Below are positions 27,870-36,966 of a stretch of 64,000 bases of DNA, in pieces. The DNA lies in the NCBI RefSeq assembly GCF_003201975.1, contig NZ_QJJQ01000011.1:95680-159679 (forward strand), given 5' to 3'. Each line of letters opens with the position of its first letter. Within the stretch, counting starts at the first letter, position 1. The position numbers were made by a program, and so were the translations under genes. The stretch comes from Pseudogracilibacillus auburnensis (lineage in GTDB: Bacteria; Bacillota; Bacilli; Bacillales; Amphibacillaceae). Under the pieces are notes generated by a model. That model did not search any database and was not told the origin of the DNA. It worked only from the letters and a program-made list of their open reading frames with translations.

Positions 27870-28165
27870 AGAGGCCGTTTTCACCAAAGAAAAACCCGAA
27901 CAATGGTAGCTGCATATCACCCACTCTGGAAATATACTTCGCTTTCACCACAGGGCATAAGAGCGACATCTGTTCAACCTGCGCTATCGCTTGTTTTCAC
28001 AGTGTCTCCTTTACCGCGGGCGGCTGGTGAGCCTCCTCGTGCTGGCGCACTATGGGGTCTCACCGATGCCTTTCCTCCCGCAGGAGTCTACGTATATTTC
28101 CTCCACTTAGGTAATGCATTATTCGTTTTTAGATTTGGTCGTTTTAGTTATGTCCCAGCCTCTTT
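27870..28165. repeat. Composite GC-rich / GGGACA-ended repeat between pilin and sortase genes
   Basis: On the minus strand it opens AAAGAGGCTGGGACATAAC (28147-28165). It continues with GTGGAGGAAATATACGTAGA and GACTCCTGCGGGAGG, contains the GAGGAGGCTCACCAGCCGCC island (GC-rich copy 3), and ends near TGATATGCAGCTACCATTGTTC. The same ordered blocks occur around 61280-61612 in the opposite orientation. No gene is present in the 27671-28184 gap. Confidence 0.75.
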
Positions 28166-28184
28166 CCCGATTTATTTATCAGAC

Positions 28185-29708
28185 TTAAGCAAATTCTCTC
28201 CTTCTACGACGGATATACAGATATAAAGCTGATCCCATAAACGTTAATCCGATTAAAGTAAAGAGAATTGTTCCAATTCCACCGGTCTTCGGTAACTCCC
28301 ATCCAGATTTAGAGTTGTCGACAGTTATTGTAACGTTGCTATTTTCGCCGTCAATTGTAACTTCGATTGGTTTTGTTAATTTACGATAGCCGTTTGGTGC
28401 TTTTGTTTCATGTAACGTATAGTTACCGTAATCAAGTTCACTTGTAAAAACAAGTTCACCATTTGCACCTGTTGTTCCTGTTTCTACTAAATCACCGTTA
28501 GAATCACGAAGGGCAAATTCTGCACCTTCTAATCGCTGTTTTGTTGATTTGTCTTGCTTAATCACTTTTAGTGATCCTGCTGTTGGTGTGACTGGAACTG
28601 GATCTGTTTCTTTATGTCCGGAAGAACCATGATTGTTTTCATAGTCAATATATGCCTTGTTATCGATAACTTTATTTGCCTCTGCATCCTCAGATACTTT
28701 AGCTTTGAAACTAAATGCTACTGTGCTTGGTCCACTAAGCTCTGATGGAGTAGCGGTCCATGTCAATGTTTGACCGTTTTGATTGAAAGTAAAACCATCT
28801 GCCTGAGATACAACTTCAACGAATTCTAGGTTTTCATGTAATGTATCTGTTACAACAAAGTTCTTATAATCTTTGATGTCACCTGGTAAATCTACTGTTA
28901 TCGTATACGTTACGATTTCTCCACGGTTTACCGCATCAAAGTCTACATCCTTATCAACTTCTGGTTCTTTGTAATTTTTAACATTGACCTTTACTGTTGT
29001 ACCACTTTCAGTAATTGAAAAATCTACCTTTTGGCTACCTAATACATACCCATCAATTGTTGCAATTTCTTTAAAGTAGTAATTGCCAAATGCTAGACCA
29101 TCTACTTTAATTTTTCCATTTGCGTCTGTTACAAATATTGTATCTTCTACTTTTGTTCCATCAGTATTGTATAGTTCAAATTGAACACCCGCTAATACTG
29201 CTCCTGAATCACCGTCTGTTTTCGTTAATTCAACAGCACCACGGATTGTTTCGTTCTTTGGATAAATGTGTACGTCGTAAGTTAATGTCGAACCATCTTT
29301 ACTGGTCATTGGGATATCAACATAGAATGTATCTGGATTTAAATTAACGTGATCTGGTCCGTCAATTTCCCCAACTGAATAGCGCCCTAATGGTAATTCT
29401 TGTGTCACTTGGCCATTCTCATCTGTTGTTAACTCATACTCCTGACCACCTGTTACTTCTGTCCAGTTCTCACCATCATATGAATGTGTTTGTTTCACTT
29501 TATACGTAACACCAGCTAACGGCTCTCCTTCTGGTATTTGACCAGCTGACCCGTCACCTTCACCTTGTGATGCACCTGGTTCTTGTTCATACTTATGAAT
29601 CGTTAATGAGCCTGTTGTGCTAGCTTCCGCATTTGCCACCCCTGGTAATAGTAGACTAAACATCATGATAGCTACTAAAAAATGATAAATTGAAAATCTC
29701 TTTTTCAT
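28185..29708 (-). CDS. Sortase-dependent backbone pilin (SpaA/Cna_B type)
   Basis: 507-residue secreted, wall-sorted protein. It has a signal peptide (MKKRFSIYHFLVAIMMFSLL...ANA), an N-terminal SLTIHKYEQ domain, and the pilin motif VHIYPKN (about 148), whose Lys is used for polymerisation. Cna_B/SpaA domains follow, with typical GxVELTKTDGDSGAVLAGVQFELY and VIKQDKSTKQRLEGAEFAL starts, then the sorting signal LPKTGG (about 469), a hydrophobic helix and a RRRRREF tail. E-box-like KETKAPNGY supports intramolecular isopeptide bonds. It is the third gene of the pilus operon, 38 bases after the preceding gene. The YPKN motif makes it the best candidate for the shaft subunit. Confidence 0.93.
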   Translation of the reverse strand: MKKRFSIYHFLVAIMMFSLLLPGVANAEASTTGSLTIHKYEQEPGASQGEGDGSAGQIPEGEPLAGVTYKVKQTHSYDGENWTEVTGGQEYELTTDENGQVTQELPLGRYSVGEIDGPDHVNLNPDTFYVDIPMTSKDGSTLTYDVHIYPKNETIRGAVELTKTDGDSGAVLAGVQFELYNTDGTKVEDTIFVTDANGKIKVDGLAFGNYYFKEIATIDGYVLGSQKVDFSITESGTTVKVNVKNYKEPEVDKDVDFDAVNRGEIVTYTITVDLPGDIKDYKNFVVTDTLHENLEFVEVVSQADGFTFNQNGQTLTWTATPSELSGPSTVAFSFKAKVSEDAEANKVIDNKAYIDYENNHGSSGHKETDPVPVTPTAGSLKVIKQDKSTKQRLEGAEFALRDSNGDLVETGTTGANGELVFTSELDYGNYTLHETKAPNGYRKLTKPIEVTIDGENSNVTITVDNSKSGWELPKTGGIGTILFTLIGLTFMGSALYLYIRRRRREFA

Positions 29709-29746
29709 TCTGTAATTCCCTCCTAATGATCTTAACGTTCTATGTT

Positions 29747-32245
29747 TTATACTTGACGCCTTCTAAATACAAACCATCCTGCTCCAGCTATTAAGATAAA
29801 GCCAACTCCATAAAAGCCTAGTGTTCCAATGCCACCAGTTTTCGGAATGTTCCATCCAATTGGTGTATTTACCACTTGTTTTGTTACATGTAAATTCTCT
29901 CCATTTATCGTTATAGCAATTTCTTTAACTAGTTTGTTATACCCTTCAGGAGCTTTCGTTTCTTTTAATTTATAATCGCCCCATTCTAGGTTTTCAAATT
30001 TAATCGTTCCATCATTACCTGTCGTAAATATGCCAACGACATTCCCCTCTGAGTCTCTTAGTTCAAACGTTGCACCAGCAAGTGGCTTTTCATTTTCATC
30101 CACTTTTTCAACGGTTAATGAGCCGTATCGGGCCGTATTTGTAATGATATGTTTTTCATCTTCTGTACTATAATCGACGTCATATCCATAAGGAACTTCA
30201 ACTTCTTCCACGGAATAAATTATTTCTTTTCCTGTTTCCGCATCATATTTCCTTAAATTTTTAAAAGTATCTGACCAATTGTTATCCTCACCTAAGATGA
30301 GCGTTTGTCCTGTATCTTCTCCGCTCGCAAGCAACTTAATGGTTACAGATTCTGTTGCTGGTCCAACCCATCTTTTCTCGACATCAACATCGATAGTTTC
30401 ATCATTTGTGTTCGTAATGATAAAACCATCTTCGGCTGATCCTGTTGTATTGGAGGAGTATCCTGGAATGACAACTTCTTCTACCGTATAGACAATTTCT
30501 TCACCAGTTTCCTCATCGTATTTTCTTAAGTTATCAAACGTACCTGACCAGTTGTTATCTCCATTTAATACAAGCGTATCTTCTGTATCTTCTCCATTCG
30601 CAAACAACTTAACGGTCACAGAATCTTTTCCTGGTCCAATCCATTTTTTCTCGACATCAATTTCAAGTGTTTCATCGTTCGTGTTTGTAAAAGTAAATCC
30701 ATCTTCTACTGAACCTGATAATTCATTTGTGTAGCCAGGAATATCAAGTTCTTCTACTGTGTAAATAATCGGATCTCCAGTAGTATCATCAAACTTATTC
30801 AATTCAGTAAATGAACCTAACCAATCATTCGCTTCATTTAATATGAGCGTCTTGCCTGTATCGACCCCATTCGCAAATAGTTTAATCGTGACGTACTCCG
30901 TTGCAGGACCAATCCACTCTTTATTTACATTCATATTCATTTGTTCTGGATTATACGTATTCGTTACAGTTAAACCATCCAATGTTTTATCATAGTTCAC
31001 AGGGACTTCAGCTTCATCTGCACTGAATGTATAAGGACGACCATATGGATCATACATTGGTACATCAGTAAACGTATACGTCCACGCAGGTGACTCTGTT
31101 CCATTCACTGTTCCTGTTCGAAGTACTTGCGTTCCCCCATCGACGTTCTCAGCTATTAATTGAAGGTCTACTGCTGGATGATTTGATCCACCCACCCAAA
31201 TCTTCTTAACTTCCTTATCTTCTTTAGGTATCGTAAACTTTAAATCTCCACCAACGTCATGTCCACCACCGATTCCTTTAACAAAAAACGGGCTATTCCC
31301 TTCTGGCAACTGAAGATCCGCTAAGTTAAATTTAAATACTGTCCAGTGTGAATCTTTCGTATTTCCAGATAACCCAGTTGGCAGGTGACTATCTCCGTCA
31401 ATCGAGATTGGTACCTGCGCATTATAAACATCTGAATCATAATTTTGTATCCCATTTAAAGTCATATATTGCAATTCATGTGTAGACTTTATTGCTACGT
31501 AAACTGTATCACCATTTGCCCATAAATAATCCGCTAACGTATGGGCGTTTGTTGATTCACCAACAATCGCTGTTGGTACGACAATGGAGTTAGGATCCGT
31601 TGTATAAACTCCTGGAGTCCCAATTGCAAAAGGAATTATGGATAATAAATTTACCTCATCCTTTTGTTGTTCTTCTTTTGTTTGTTTGGCTATCTTCTCC
31701 TGCTTTACACTCTCTTCAGACTCTGTCAGCTTCACTTGTTCTTCCGGTTCAGCTTTTACAACTTCTTCTTCGACTTCAACGACCTTCTCAGTATCTTCTG
31801 ATTTTTTCTCTAATGCAGCTACTTGATCGGATGCCTTGAAACTTCCATCGTCATAAGTTGTTAATGCTTCTAAACCATATGAAGATTGATCCTGATTTGT
31901 AATAGATGTAATTATTTCTACGTCAAATGTTTTAGCTCCAGCTGGTGTATGTATCACATAACCGTTTGCCGATGTTTCTACATCTGCATCTCCTACATTA
32001 TTTATTGAATGATGTGTTTGACCTGAACCAATTGTTACCTTTGTCGTAGAACCATCATTTTCTTCACCGGAAGCATTAATTATAACTTTCCATTTAGTGG
32101 AATCAGCATTCTGTTTGACTTGCTTTACTTCAATTTTGCCACTATTGTCACTTTTAGCCTCTGCCAATAGACCTAAATTAGGACTAAAAATTTGAAAGAT
32201 TAATAGTGTAATAGCGATTAACGAAAGTCTTTTTACTTTGTTCAA
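29747..32245 (-). CDS. Large wall-anchored pilus protein with tandem Cna_B repeats
   Basis: 832-residue surface protein with a signal peptide, an N-terminal domain shared with the tip protein (SDNSGKIEV... about 33-140), an acidic linker, and an unrecognised domain (about 205-345). A Cna_B-like domain then precedes three near-identical repeats of about 93 residues (starting about 432, 522 and 615, each with W(I/V)GP, (V/I)KL(F/L)A, Y(T/S)VEE and TNT). A SpaA domain with KETKAPEGYNKL and the sorting signal IPKTGG (about 795) follow. It starts with TTG, 7 bases after GGAGG. It has its own conserved promoter/leader block. It is probably an ancillary pilin or stalk adhesin. The repeats are visible at DNA level (about 30130-30960). 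Confidence 0.9.
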   Translation of the reverse strand: MNKVKRLSLIAITLLIFQIFSPNLGLLAEAKSDNSGKIEVKQVKQNADSTKWKVIINASGEENDGSTTKVTIGSGQTHHSINNVGDADVETSANGYVIHTPAGAKTFDVEIITSITNQDQSSYGLEALTTYDDGSFKASDQVAALEKKSEDTEKVVEVEEEVVKAEPEEQVKLTESEESVKQEKIAKQTKEEQQKDEVNLLSIIPFAIGTPGVYTTDPNSIVVPTAIVGESTNAHTLADYLWANGDTVYVAIKSTHELQYMTLNGIQNYDSDVYNAQVPISIDGDSHLPTGLSGNTKDSHWTVFKFNLADLQLPEGNSPFFVKGIGGGHDVGGDLKFTIPKEDKEVKKIWVGGSNHPAVDLQLIAENVDGGTQVLRTGTVNGTESPAWTYTFTDVPMYDPYGRPYTFSADEAEVPVNYDKTLDGLTVTNTYNPEQMNMNVNKEWIGPATEYVTIKLFANGVDTGKTLILNEANDWLGSFTELNKFDDTTGDPIIYTVEELDIPGYTNELSGSVEDGFTFTNTNDETLEIDVEKKWIGPGKDSVTVKLFANGEDTEDTLVLNGDNNWSGTFDNLRKYDEETGEEIVYTVEEVVIPGYSSNTTGSAEDGFIITNTNDETIDVDVEKRWVGPATESVTIKLLASGEDTGQTLILGEDNNWSDTFKNLRKYDAETGKEIIYSVEEVEVPYGYDVDYSTEDEKHIITNTARYGSLTVEKVDENEKPLAGATFELRDSEGNVVGIFTTGNDGTIKFENLEWGDYKLKETKAPEGYNKLVKEIAITINGENLHVTKQVVNTPIGWNIPKTGGIGTLGFYGVGFILIAGAGWFVFRRRQV

Positions 32246-32395
32246 ATTACTTTCCTCCTTTCACATAATTCAAAGAAAACCTACAAATGGTCTACTTATG
32301 GATTAAGTTTAGAGGAAATCCATCCATGCCCTGTTACGATTTACAATACTTTATTTACGTTTTTTTATATAATTAGGGCAATTCTGTTAACTAAG
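32246..32395 (-). promoter_or_regulatory. Promoter and leader of the 832-aa pilus gene, duplicated from the tip gene
   Basis: Minus strand GTTAACAGAATTGCCC, then a 17-base AT-rich spacer and GTAAAT, then a leader with TAAACTTAATCCATAAGTA and a small hairpin (ACC...GGT), ending TGTGAAAGGAGG. Block for block it matches 35229-35375 upstream of the tip gene, so each gene probably has its own copy of the same control region. Confidence 0.65.
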
Positions 32396-32456
32396 TTTTT
32401 TTCCTATTTCTTATAGGTATTTTTTCTATTATTCATATTTACTTCGTTACAAGGAC

Positions 32457-35228
32457 TTATGTTTGACGTCTTCTAATGAAATACCAGACCGCAGCAACCA
32501 TAAGAATAAGCCCAATTCCGTAAAATCCTAACGTTCCAAATCCACCTGTTTTTGGAATAGTCCACCCTTGTTTTGTATTTTCAACAGGCAATTCAACGAC
32601 TTGACCACCATGTTCTATTTCTACATCTATTGGTGATGTTAATAAACGATAAGCAACCTCATTACCATTTTCATCGATATATATTGGTGCTTTTGTTTCA
32701 ATTAACTTATATTTCCCAATTGGTATTTCTTCCACGAACCATTCGCCATTATCATCTGTTATACCTTCAGCTATGATATTTTCCTCTAGATCAACAAGTC
32801 TAAATTCAGCACCAGCTAATTTTGTTTGATCATCGGCATCTATTTTGATAATTTTTAACGTCCCTGATCCTGGTGGCTTCACATATACTTCCTCTGAGTC
32901 TTCATGTTCCCCATCTACTAATAATGTCGCTACGTTTGGAATACGTTGATCAACATATTTCTTCAAATCATCTGGAGTTACAATGTCCTTTATCTTTGCT
33001 TGGAAAGTAACAACAATCTTTTTCCCAGCTAAGTAATTATACGATCCATTTTGTTTAGGCAGGTCAACGGTAAATCCACTTTGATTATTTAAAAGACTAA
33101 TTTGAACGGATAGGTTGTCAATATTATCTGAATGAACAGTAATATCCTCTACGTTTCCAACAAGTTCTAAAACAGATTCCAATTCATCTTTCAGTTGCAC
33201 GGTGTCATACTGAGATATATTTTCACCAAACTGATATTCAAGCTTATACGTAAAAGAATCATGGATTTTTTCTAATTCAATACTATTGGTGAAATCATTT
33301 GACCCGCCTAGTGCAACATACTTATTTATCTTCTGTTCACATTGATCACTATGTTCATTTCCAGCTAAGGTTGCATTTGGGATGGCAATAGATTCATTGA
33401 ATGAATTGTTCTCCTTGTCATAGTAGATCATGCCGTTTGTCATCGGTGTTGTCGTGTCTTTGTGACTAGCTGTTTCTTTTAGTTGATATGTCAATATACT
33501 TGCGCCAGATTTTATTTTGTCTGCAGTAACCGTAACTGTGTTACCTGAAACGGAATAGGTAGCCTGACTTCCATTCAAGTAAATACTGTCTTCTACAAGT
33601 TCAAATCCTGGTGCAATGTCAAATTCAGTCTTAAATCCGTTATATTCATTTACGACACTTTGCAGATTTTCTAACATTTCATTGATTAAATCTGCCAAGT
33701 TTTCATTGGCACTATAATTTTCTGGAGAAGAAGCAACATCCCTTAACATTTGCCTAGCAGCAGGACCGATTGTGTTATTGTAATAGTTCGTTCCGTAAGC
33801 ATTTCTTAACACAGCCGTATTTTCCCAATAGGCGGAAACCATTTCATATCCAAGCCCTTTAATTGAATTTGCTTCACCGACTACTTGGGCAAAAGTTGGT
33901 TGATAAAATTGGTTTGCCTCGCTCCATGCTGTACCTATTTGACGATTTAGATGAATATAGCCATCTAATTGAATATTGGCAACACCGTCAGTAATGAGAA
34001 TGAATATTGTTTTTCTATCACTTAGATCTTCACCAGCTGTAGCAGCTTCATATTGATTTTTAGCAAATTGCAGTCCACTTGCAGTTGGAGTTGCATCATC
34101 AAACCTTATTTGGTCAATACCATTCTTTAAGTGGTTTGCGTTATTTGATAAGCCTGTATGATTTTGCAAAATAAGATTTGTTCCACTTCTTGTATCGTAG
34201 ACTCTCTCATTGTTATAATCTGAAAGGTTACGATAACTTCTCCAACCTTCATACCCTCGATAACTCGTTACCATCATCCGGTCTTGGGTTAGGTCAAGCA
34301 TATTGACAATATCTTTTAAGCTTTGCCGTACCTGACCCGCATTATTGGAATACGATCCACTCGCATCTTGAACGACGACAATATCAACCGGTTTCTTTTC
34401 TTCCGGAACAGGTAAGTTAAAATTGACTGTCCCTTCTACTTCTCGAATACAAATATTATCTGATGTGCCTTTTTCAATTTTATGAGTCGCTGTCCCTTCA
34501 TCTACTTGCATCATCATTTGTAGTTTATTCGCTGAAAATGCTTTCGCTTTTGGAATGGCGCCACCACTAAATTGTTCGAGTGGAATAATTTCTTCCTCTT
34601 CAGCTTCTCGTTCTGTTTCATCTTGTTCTTCGTTAACTGTTTGTTTTTCCTCTTTTTCTTCCGTCTCTTTTGCCTTTTTTTCCTTTTCTTCTTCTTTTGA
34701 TTTTTCTTGTTGCTCATCCGTTCCCGTCTCAGTTACTGGCTCGGATGTTTTTTCATCTGCTGTTTCTTTTTGTGGTGTTTCGGTTTGTACTTCTACTTGA
34801 TCTGATGCCTTAAATGCCCGGTCTCCGTAATTTGATTCAGCAACTAGTGAAAAAGTCGTCTGATCACTACTATTTATTTTCGTCATTAGTTCAATTTCAT
34901 ACGTATCATTTCCCTCTGGAGTTTCAATCAAGTATCCTTCTGAAGTTTTTTCGACATCGACATGACTTAAATCATTGATTGATCCATGAGTATGCCCAAA
35001 ACTAAATGTCACTTTCGTATGAGTACCATCTGTCTCTTCACCTGAAGCGTTTACCGTGACCTTCCATTTAATGGAATCATCAACTTGTTCAAGTTGTTTT
35101 ACCTCGATTTTGCCACTATTGTCACTTTTAGCTGATTTTGTTTCAGCAATTAGACCTACATTCGGACTAACTATTTGTAATATTAAAAGTGTTATAGCAA
35201 AAACCGAAAATGCTCTCACCTTCTTCAA
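32457..35228 (-). CDS. VWA-domain pilus tip adhesin
   Basis: 923-residue surface protein, first gene of the sortase-pilus locus. It has a signal peptide, an N-terminal domain of about 110 residues shared with the 832-aa protein, and a Glu/Lys-rich spacer (about 165-225). A von Willebrand factor A domain begins at about 277 with the MIDAS motif VQDASGSYSNN, with ILITDGVAN later. A Cna_B domain (from about 786, LKIIKIDADD...LAGAEFRL) and the sorting signal IPKTGG (about 890) close the protein. VWA tip adhesins are typical of Gram-positive pili. It starts with TTG behind GGAGGAAAG. It is transcribed divergently from an AraC-type regulator. Confidence 0.93.
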   Translation of the reverse strand: MKKVRAFSVFAITLLILQIVSPNVGLIAETKSAKSDNSGKIEVKQLEQVDDSIKWKVTVNASGEETDGTHTKVTFSFGHTHGSINDLSHVDVEKTSEGYLIETPEGNDTYEIELMTKINSSDQTTFSLVAESNYGDRAFKASDQVEVQTETPQKETADEKTSEPVTETGTDEQQEKSKEEEKEKKAKETEEKEEKQTVNEEQDETEREAEEEEIIPLEQFSGGAIPKAKAFSANKLQMMMQVDEGTATHKIEKGTSDNICIREVEGTVNFNLPVPEEKKPVDIVVVQDASGSYSNNAGQVRQSLKDIVNMLDLTQDRMMVTSYRGYEGWRSYRNLSDYNNERVYDTRSGTNLILQNHTGLSNNANHLKNGIDQIRFDDATPTASGLQFAKNQYEAATAGEDLSDRKTIFILITDGVANIQLDGYIHLNRQIGTAWSEANQFYQPTFAQVVGEANSIKGLGYEMVSAYWENTAVLRNAYGTNYYNNTIGPAARQMLRDVASSPENYSANENLADLINEMLENLQSVVNEYNGFKTEFDIAPGFELVEDSIYLNGSQATYSVSGNTVTVTADKIKSGASILTYQLKETASHKDTTTPMTNGMIYYDKENNSFNESIAIPNATLAGNEHSDQCEQKINKYVALGGSNDFTNSIELEKIHDSFTYKLEYQFGENISQYDTVQLKDELESVLELVGNVEDITVHSDNIDNLSVQISLLNNQSGFTVDLPKQNGSYNYLAGKKIVVTFQAKIKDIVTPDDLKKYVDQRIPNVATLLVDGEHEDSEEVYVKPPGSGTLKIIKIDADDQTKLAGAEFRLVDLEENIIAEGITDDNGEWFVEEIPIGKYKLIETKAPIYIDENGNEVAYRLLTSPIDVEIEHGGQVVELPVENTKQGWTIPKTGGFGTLGFYGIGLILMVAAVWYFIRRRQT

Positions 35229-35375
35229 TTACTTTCCTCCTTTCACTTAATCAAAGAAATCCTTCAAAAGGATTACTTATGGCTTTAAGTTTAGAAGAAA
35301 TTGAAATATGACCTATTTCGTTTTTGAACACTTTATTTAAGATAAACAATATAATTTAAACAATTTTGTTAACTC
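35229..35375 (-). promoter_or_regulatory. Promoter and leader of the tip-adhesin gene
   Basis: Minus strand GTTAACAAAATTGTTT, a 17-base spacer, TTAAAT, then a leader with TAAACTTAAAGCCATAAGTA, the hairpin ATCCTTTTGAAGGAT and an outer CTTAA/TTAAG pairing, ending GTGAAAGGAGG. It is conserved with 32246-32395. The inner hairpin keeps pairing although its bases differ between the two copies. The GTTTAAATTA motif also occurs (as TTTAATTTAAAC) in front of the divergent AraC gene. Confidence 0.65.
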
Positions 35376-35599
35376 TGTCTTTTCCCTTCTACATTTTTAG
35401 TACTTTAAGCTGATGAACGTAAATGAATCCAACTTATTCACTAGAATGTTATATGCTCTGTTTAGATTTTGTTTAATTTAAACAGGTAGAATGATACTTA
35501 TAAATGGGAAAATACACCAAAATCCTTTTGTAACGTTTTTCAACTTTTCTTTCACCATTTAAATAGTAGAAAGGCTATAATTTGAGGGGGAATGCTCAA

Positions 35600-36334
35600 A
35601 TGAACAAAAATAGGAAGGTATCTGAGCAGAAAATAATTAGTACAGAAACGATTATTCATTTTGACTTAGAGAAAAGTATTGTCGATTATGAAAGGAATTT
35701 ATTTTCGAGGTTAACAAGAAAAGAATATGAAAAATGTGAAGAGATATTGACTGATTTCTGTTTTGAGCTTCTAGAGCTTCAAGAAAACAAACATGTATTT
35801 ATCAATCGAATATTTTTTATCAGCATTATTACTGACATTATTCTTGTATATTCACGGAAAAATTTATTACATCCAAACATACTTGCACATTCATATAAAA
35901 CAATTTCTACCGTTGAAAGATGGGAAACAATTTCTGAATATATACTCCACATACCTTGGTACATCGATCAACTAAAATGGTTACTTTCCGATCATTTTTT
36001 AGTTGAAGGAAATATCCATGTAGAAAAAGCATTACAACTTATTAATCATTATTTAATCGGGGATCGTCTGACAGTTACCTGGCTTGCAGAGCAATTAGGC
36101 ATCTCGTCTACCCATTTATCTAATCTATTTAAAATTCAAATAGGAGAAACGATTTCCAAATATATTACCAAACGTAAAATTGAAGAAATAACATACGAGT
36201 TAACTTATACAAATGAATCTTTAAAAACAATTCGTGAAAAATACGGTTTTACAAGTCACAGTCATTTTATTCAATCCTTTAAAAAAGTGAAAGGAGTTAC
36301 GCCACTTCAATACATGCAGAATTCAGAAAAATAA
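35600..36334 (+). CDS. AraC-family transcriptional regulator of the pilus locus
   Basis: 244-residue regulator. The C-terminal 100 residues are a typical AraC/XylS double helix-turn-helix: LTVTWLAEQLGISSTHLSNLF, then KRKIEEITYELTYTNESLKTI and YGFTSHSHFIQSFKKVKGVTPLQY. The N-terminal 140 residues resemble no sensor domain I know and are helical. The ATG at 35600-35602 is chosen, 9-10 bases after GAGGGGG; a TTG six codons upstream lies inside that site. It is divergent from the tip-adhesin gene across 370 bases, the usual arrangement for a local activator, so it is the best candidate controller of the pilus operon. Confidence 0.9.
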   Translation: MNKNRKVSEQKIISTETIIHFDLEKSIVDYERNLFSRLTRKEYEKCEEILTDFCFELLELQENKHVFINRIFFISIITDIILVYSRKNLLHPNILAHSYKTISTVERWETISEYILHIPWYIDQLKWLLSDHFLVEGNIHVEKALQLINHYLIGDRLTVTWLAEQLGISSTHLSNLFKIQIGETISKYITKRKIEEITYELTYTNESLKTIREKYGFTSHSHFIQSFKKVKGVTPLQYMQNSEK

Positions 36335-36751
36335 CTATAAAGTAATTGCACTCCGTTTACTTTTCCGTCTCGGGATTCGCTTTCCTTTCGTGTAGGACTC
36401 GCTTTTTTGAAATGACAAAACCTTACTTTTCGCTGGGATATAAAAACATCGTAAAACATGAAGCATTTAACGATATGATCAAGCATTCAATGGTGACAAT
36501 ACTATTCTGAAGTCCCCTCGTAACTGTACCCGGTGAAAATATAAAAGCTGATGGAGTTTCTCGTTACCGTTTTCCGTGAAAATGCCATAAATTTGCTCCA
36601 TTAGTCTTTGGAACATTTTTTTAAAAAAGTGCTAATTGTAAAGACGTTAGATAAATTTCCATATGAAAAGGTACAAATATTGGGATTATTATCAATGTAG
36701 AGATGATTTTTCATCTCGTCGGTGATTCGTTTGTTTTCCGCTTCTAATTCG
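36335..36751. other. Intergenic stretch between the AraC gene and the rpsD promoter
   Basis: About 415 bases of AT-rich sequence. I see no coding signal with a ribosome binding site, no repeat-family member and no strong terminator. Confidence 0.4.
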
Positions 36752-36780
36752 TTGACTTTTTCTTCCTAAAATTATATACT
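36752..36780 (+). promoter_or_regulatory. Sigma-A promoter of rpsD
   Basis: TTGACT (36752-36757), 17 bases, TATACT (36775-36780): near-consensus, about 187 bases upstream of the rpsD start codon. Confidence 0.8.
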
Positions 36781-36786
36781 GTACTT

Positions 36787-36966
36787 TGTGTAAAATAATT
36801 AGGTAGCTTATGTGTACTAATGCTTGCCCCCATTTTGTTCCTCTTTTTGGAGGTGTATCGTGTAACTCTCTGCTGCTGGAGCGATGGTACATGAAAACAA
36901 AATGGACAACATGTAGAACACAATCATTTATTTTATGCAAGTATATAATAAAGGAGGAAATGTCTC
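36787..36966 (+). ncRNA. Structured rpsD leader (probable S4 autoregulatory element)
   Basis: Long 5' leader that can fold. CCATTTTGTT (36830-36839) pairs perfectly with AACAAAATGG (36896-36905), enclosing TGTATCG / CGATGGTACA. In B. subtilis S4 represses its own gene through the rpsD leader, and an S4 leader is a known Firmicutes RNA family. Assignment here is by position and visible pairing, not by a covariance search. Confidence 0.6.

Noticed and set aside
27717..27920. 67-codon minus-strand frame between pilin and sortase
   Set aside because: Lies in repeat-rich gap with no initiation signal or motif.
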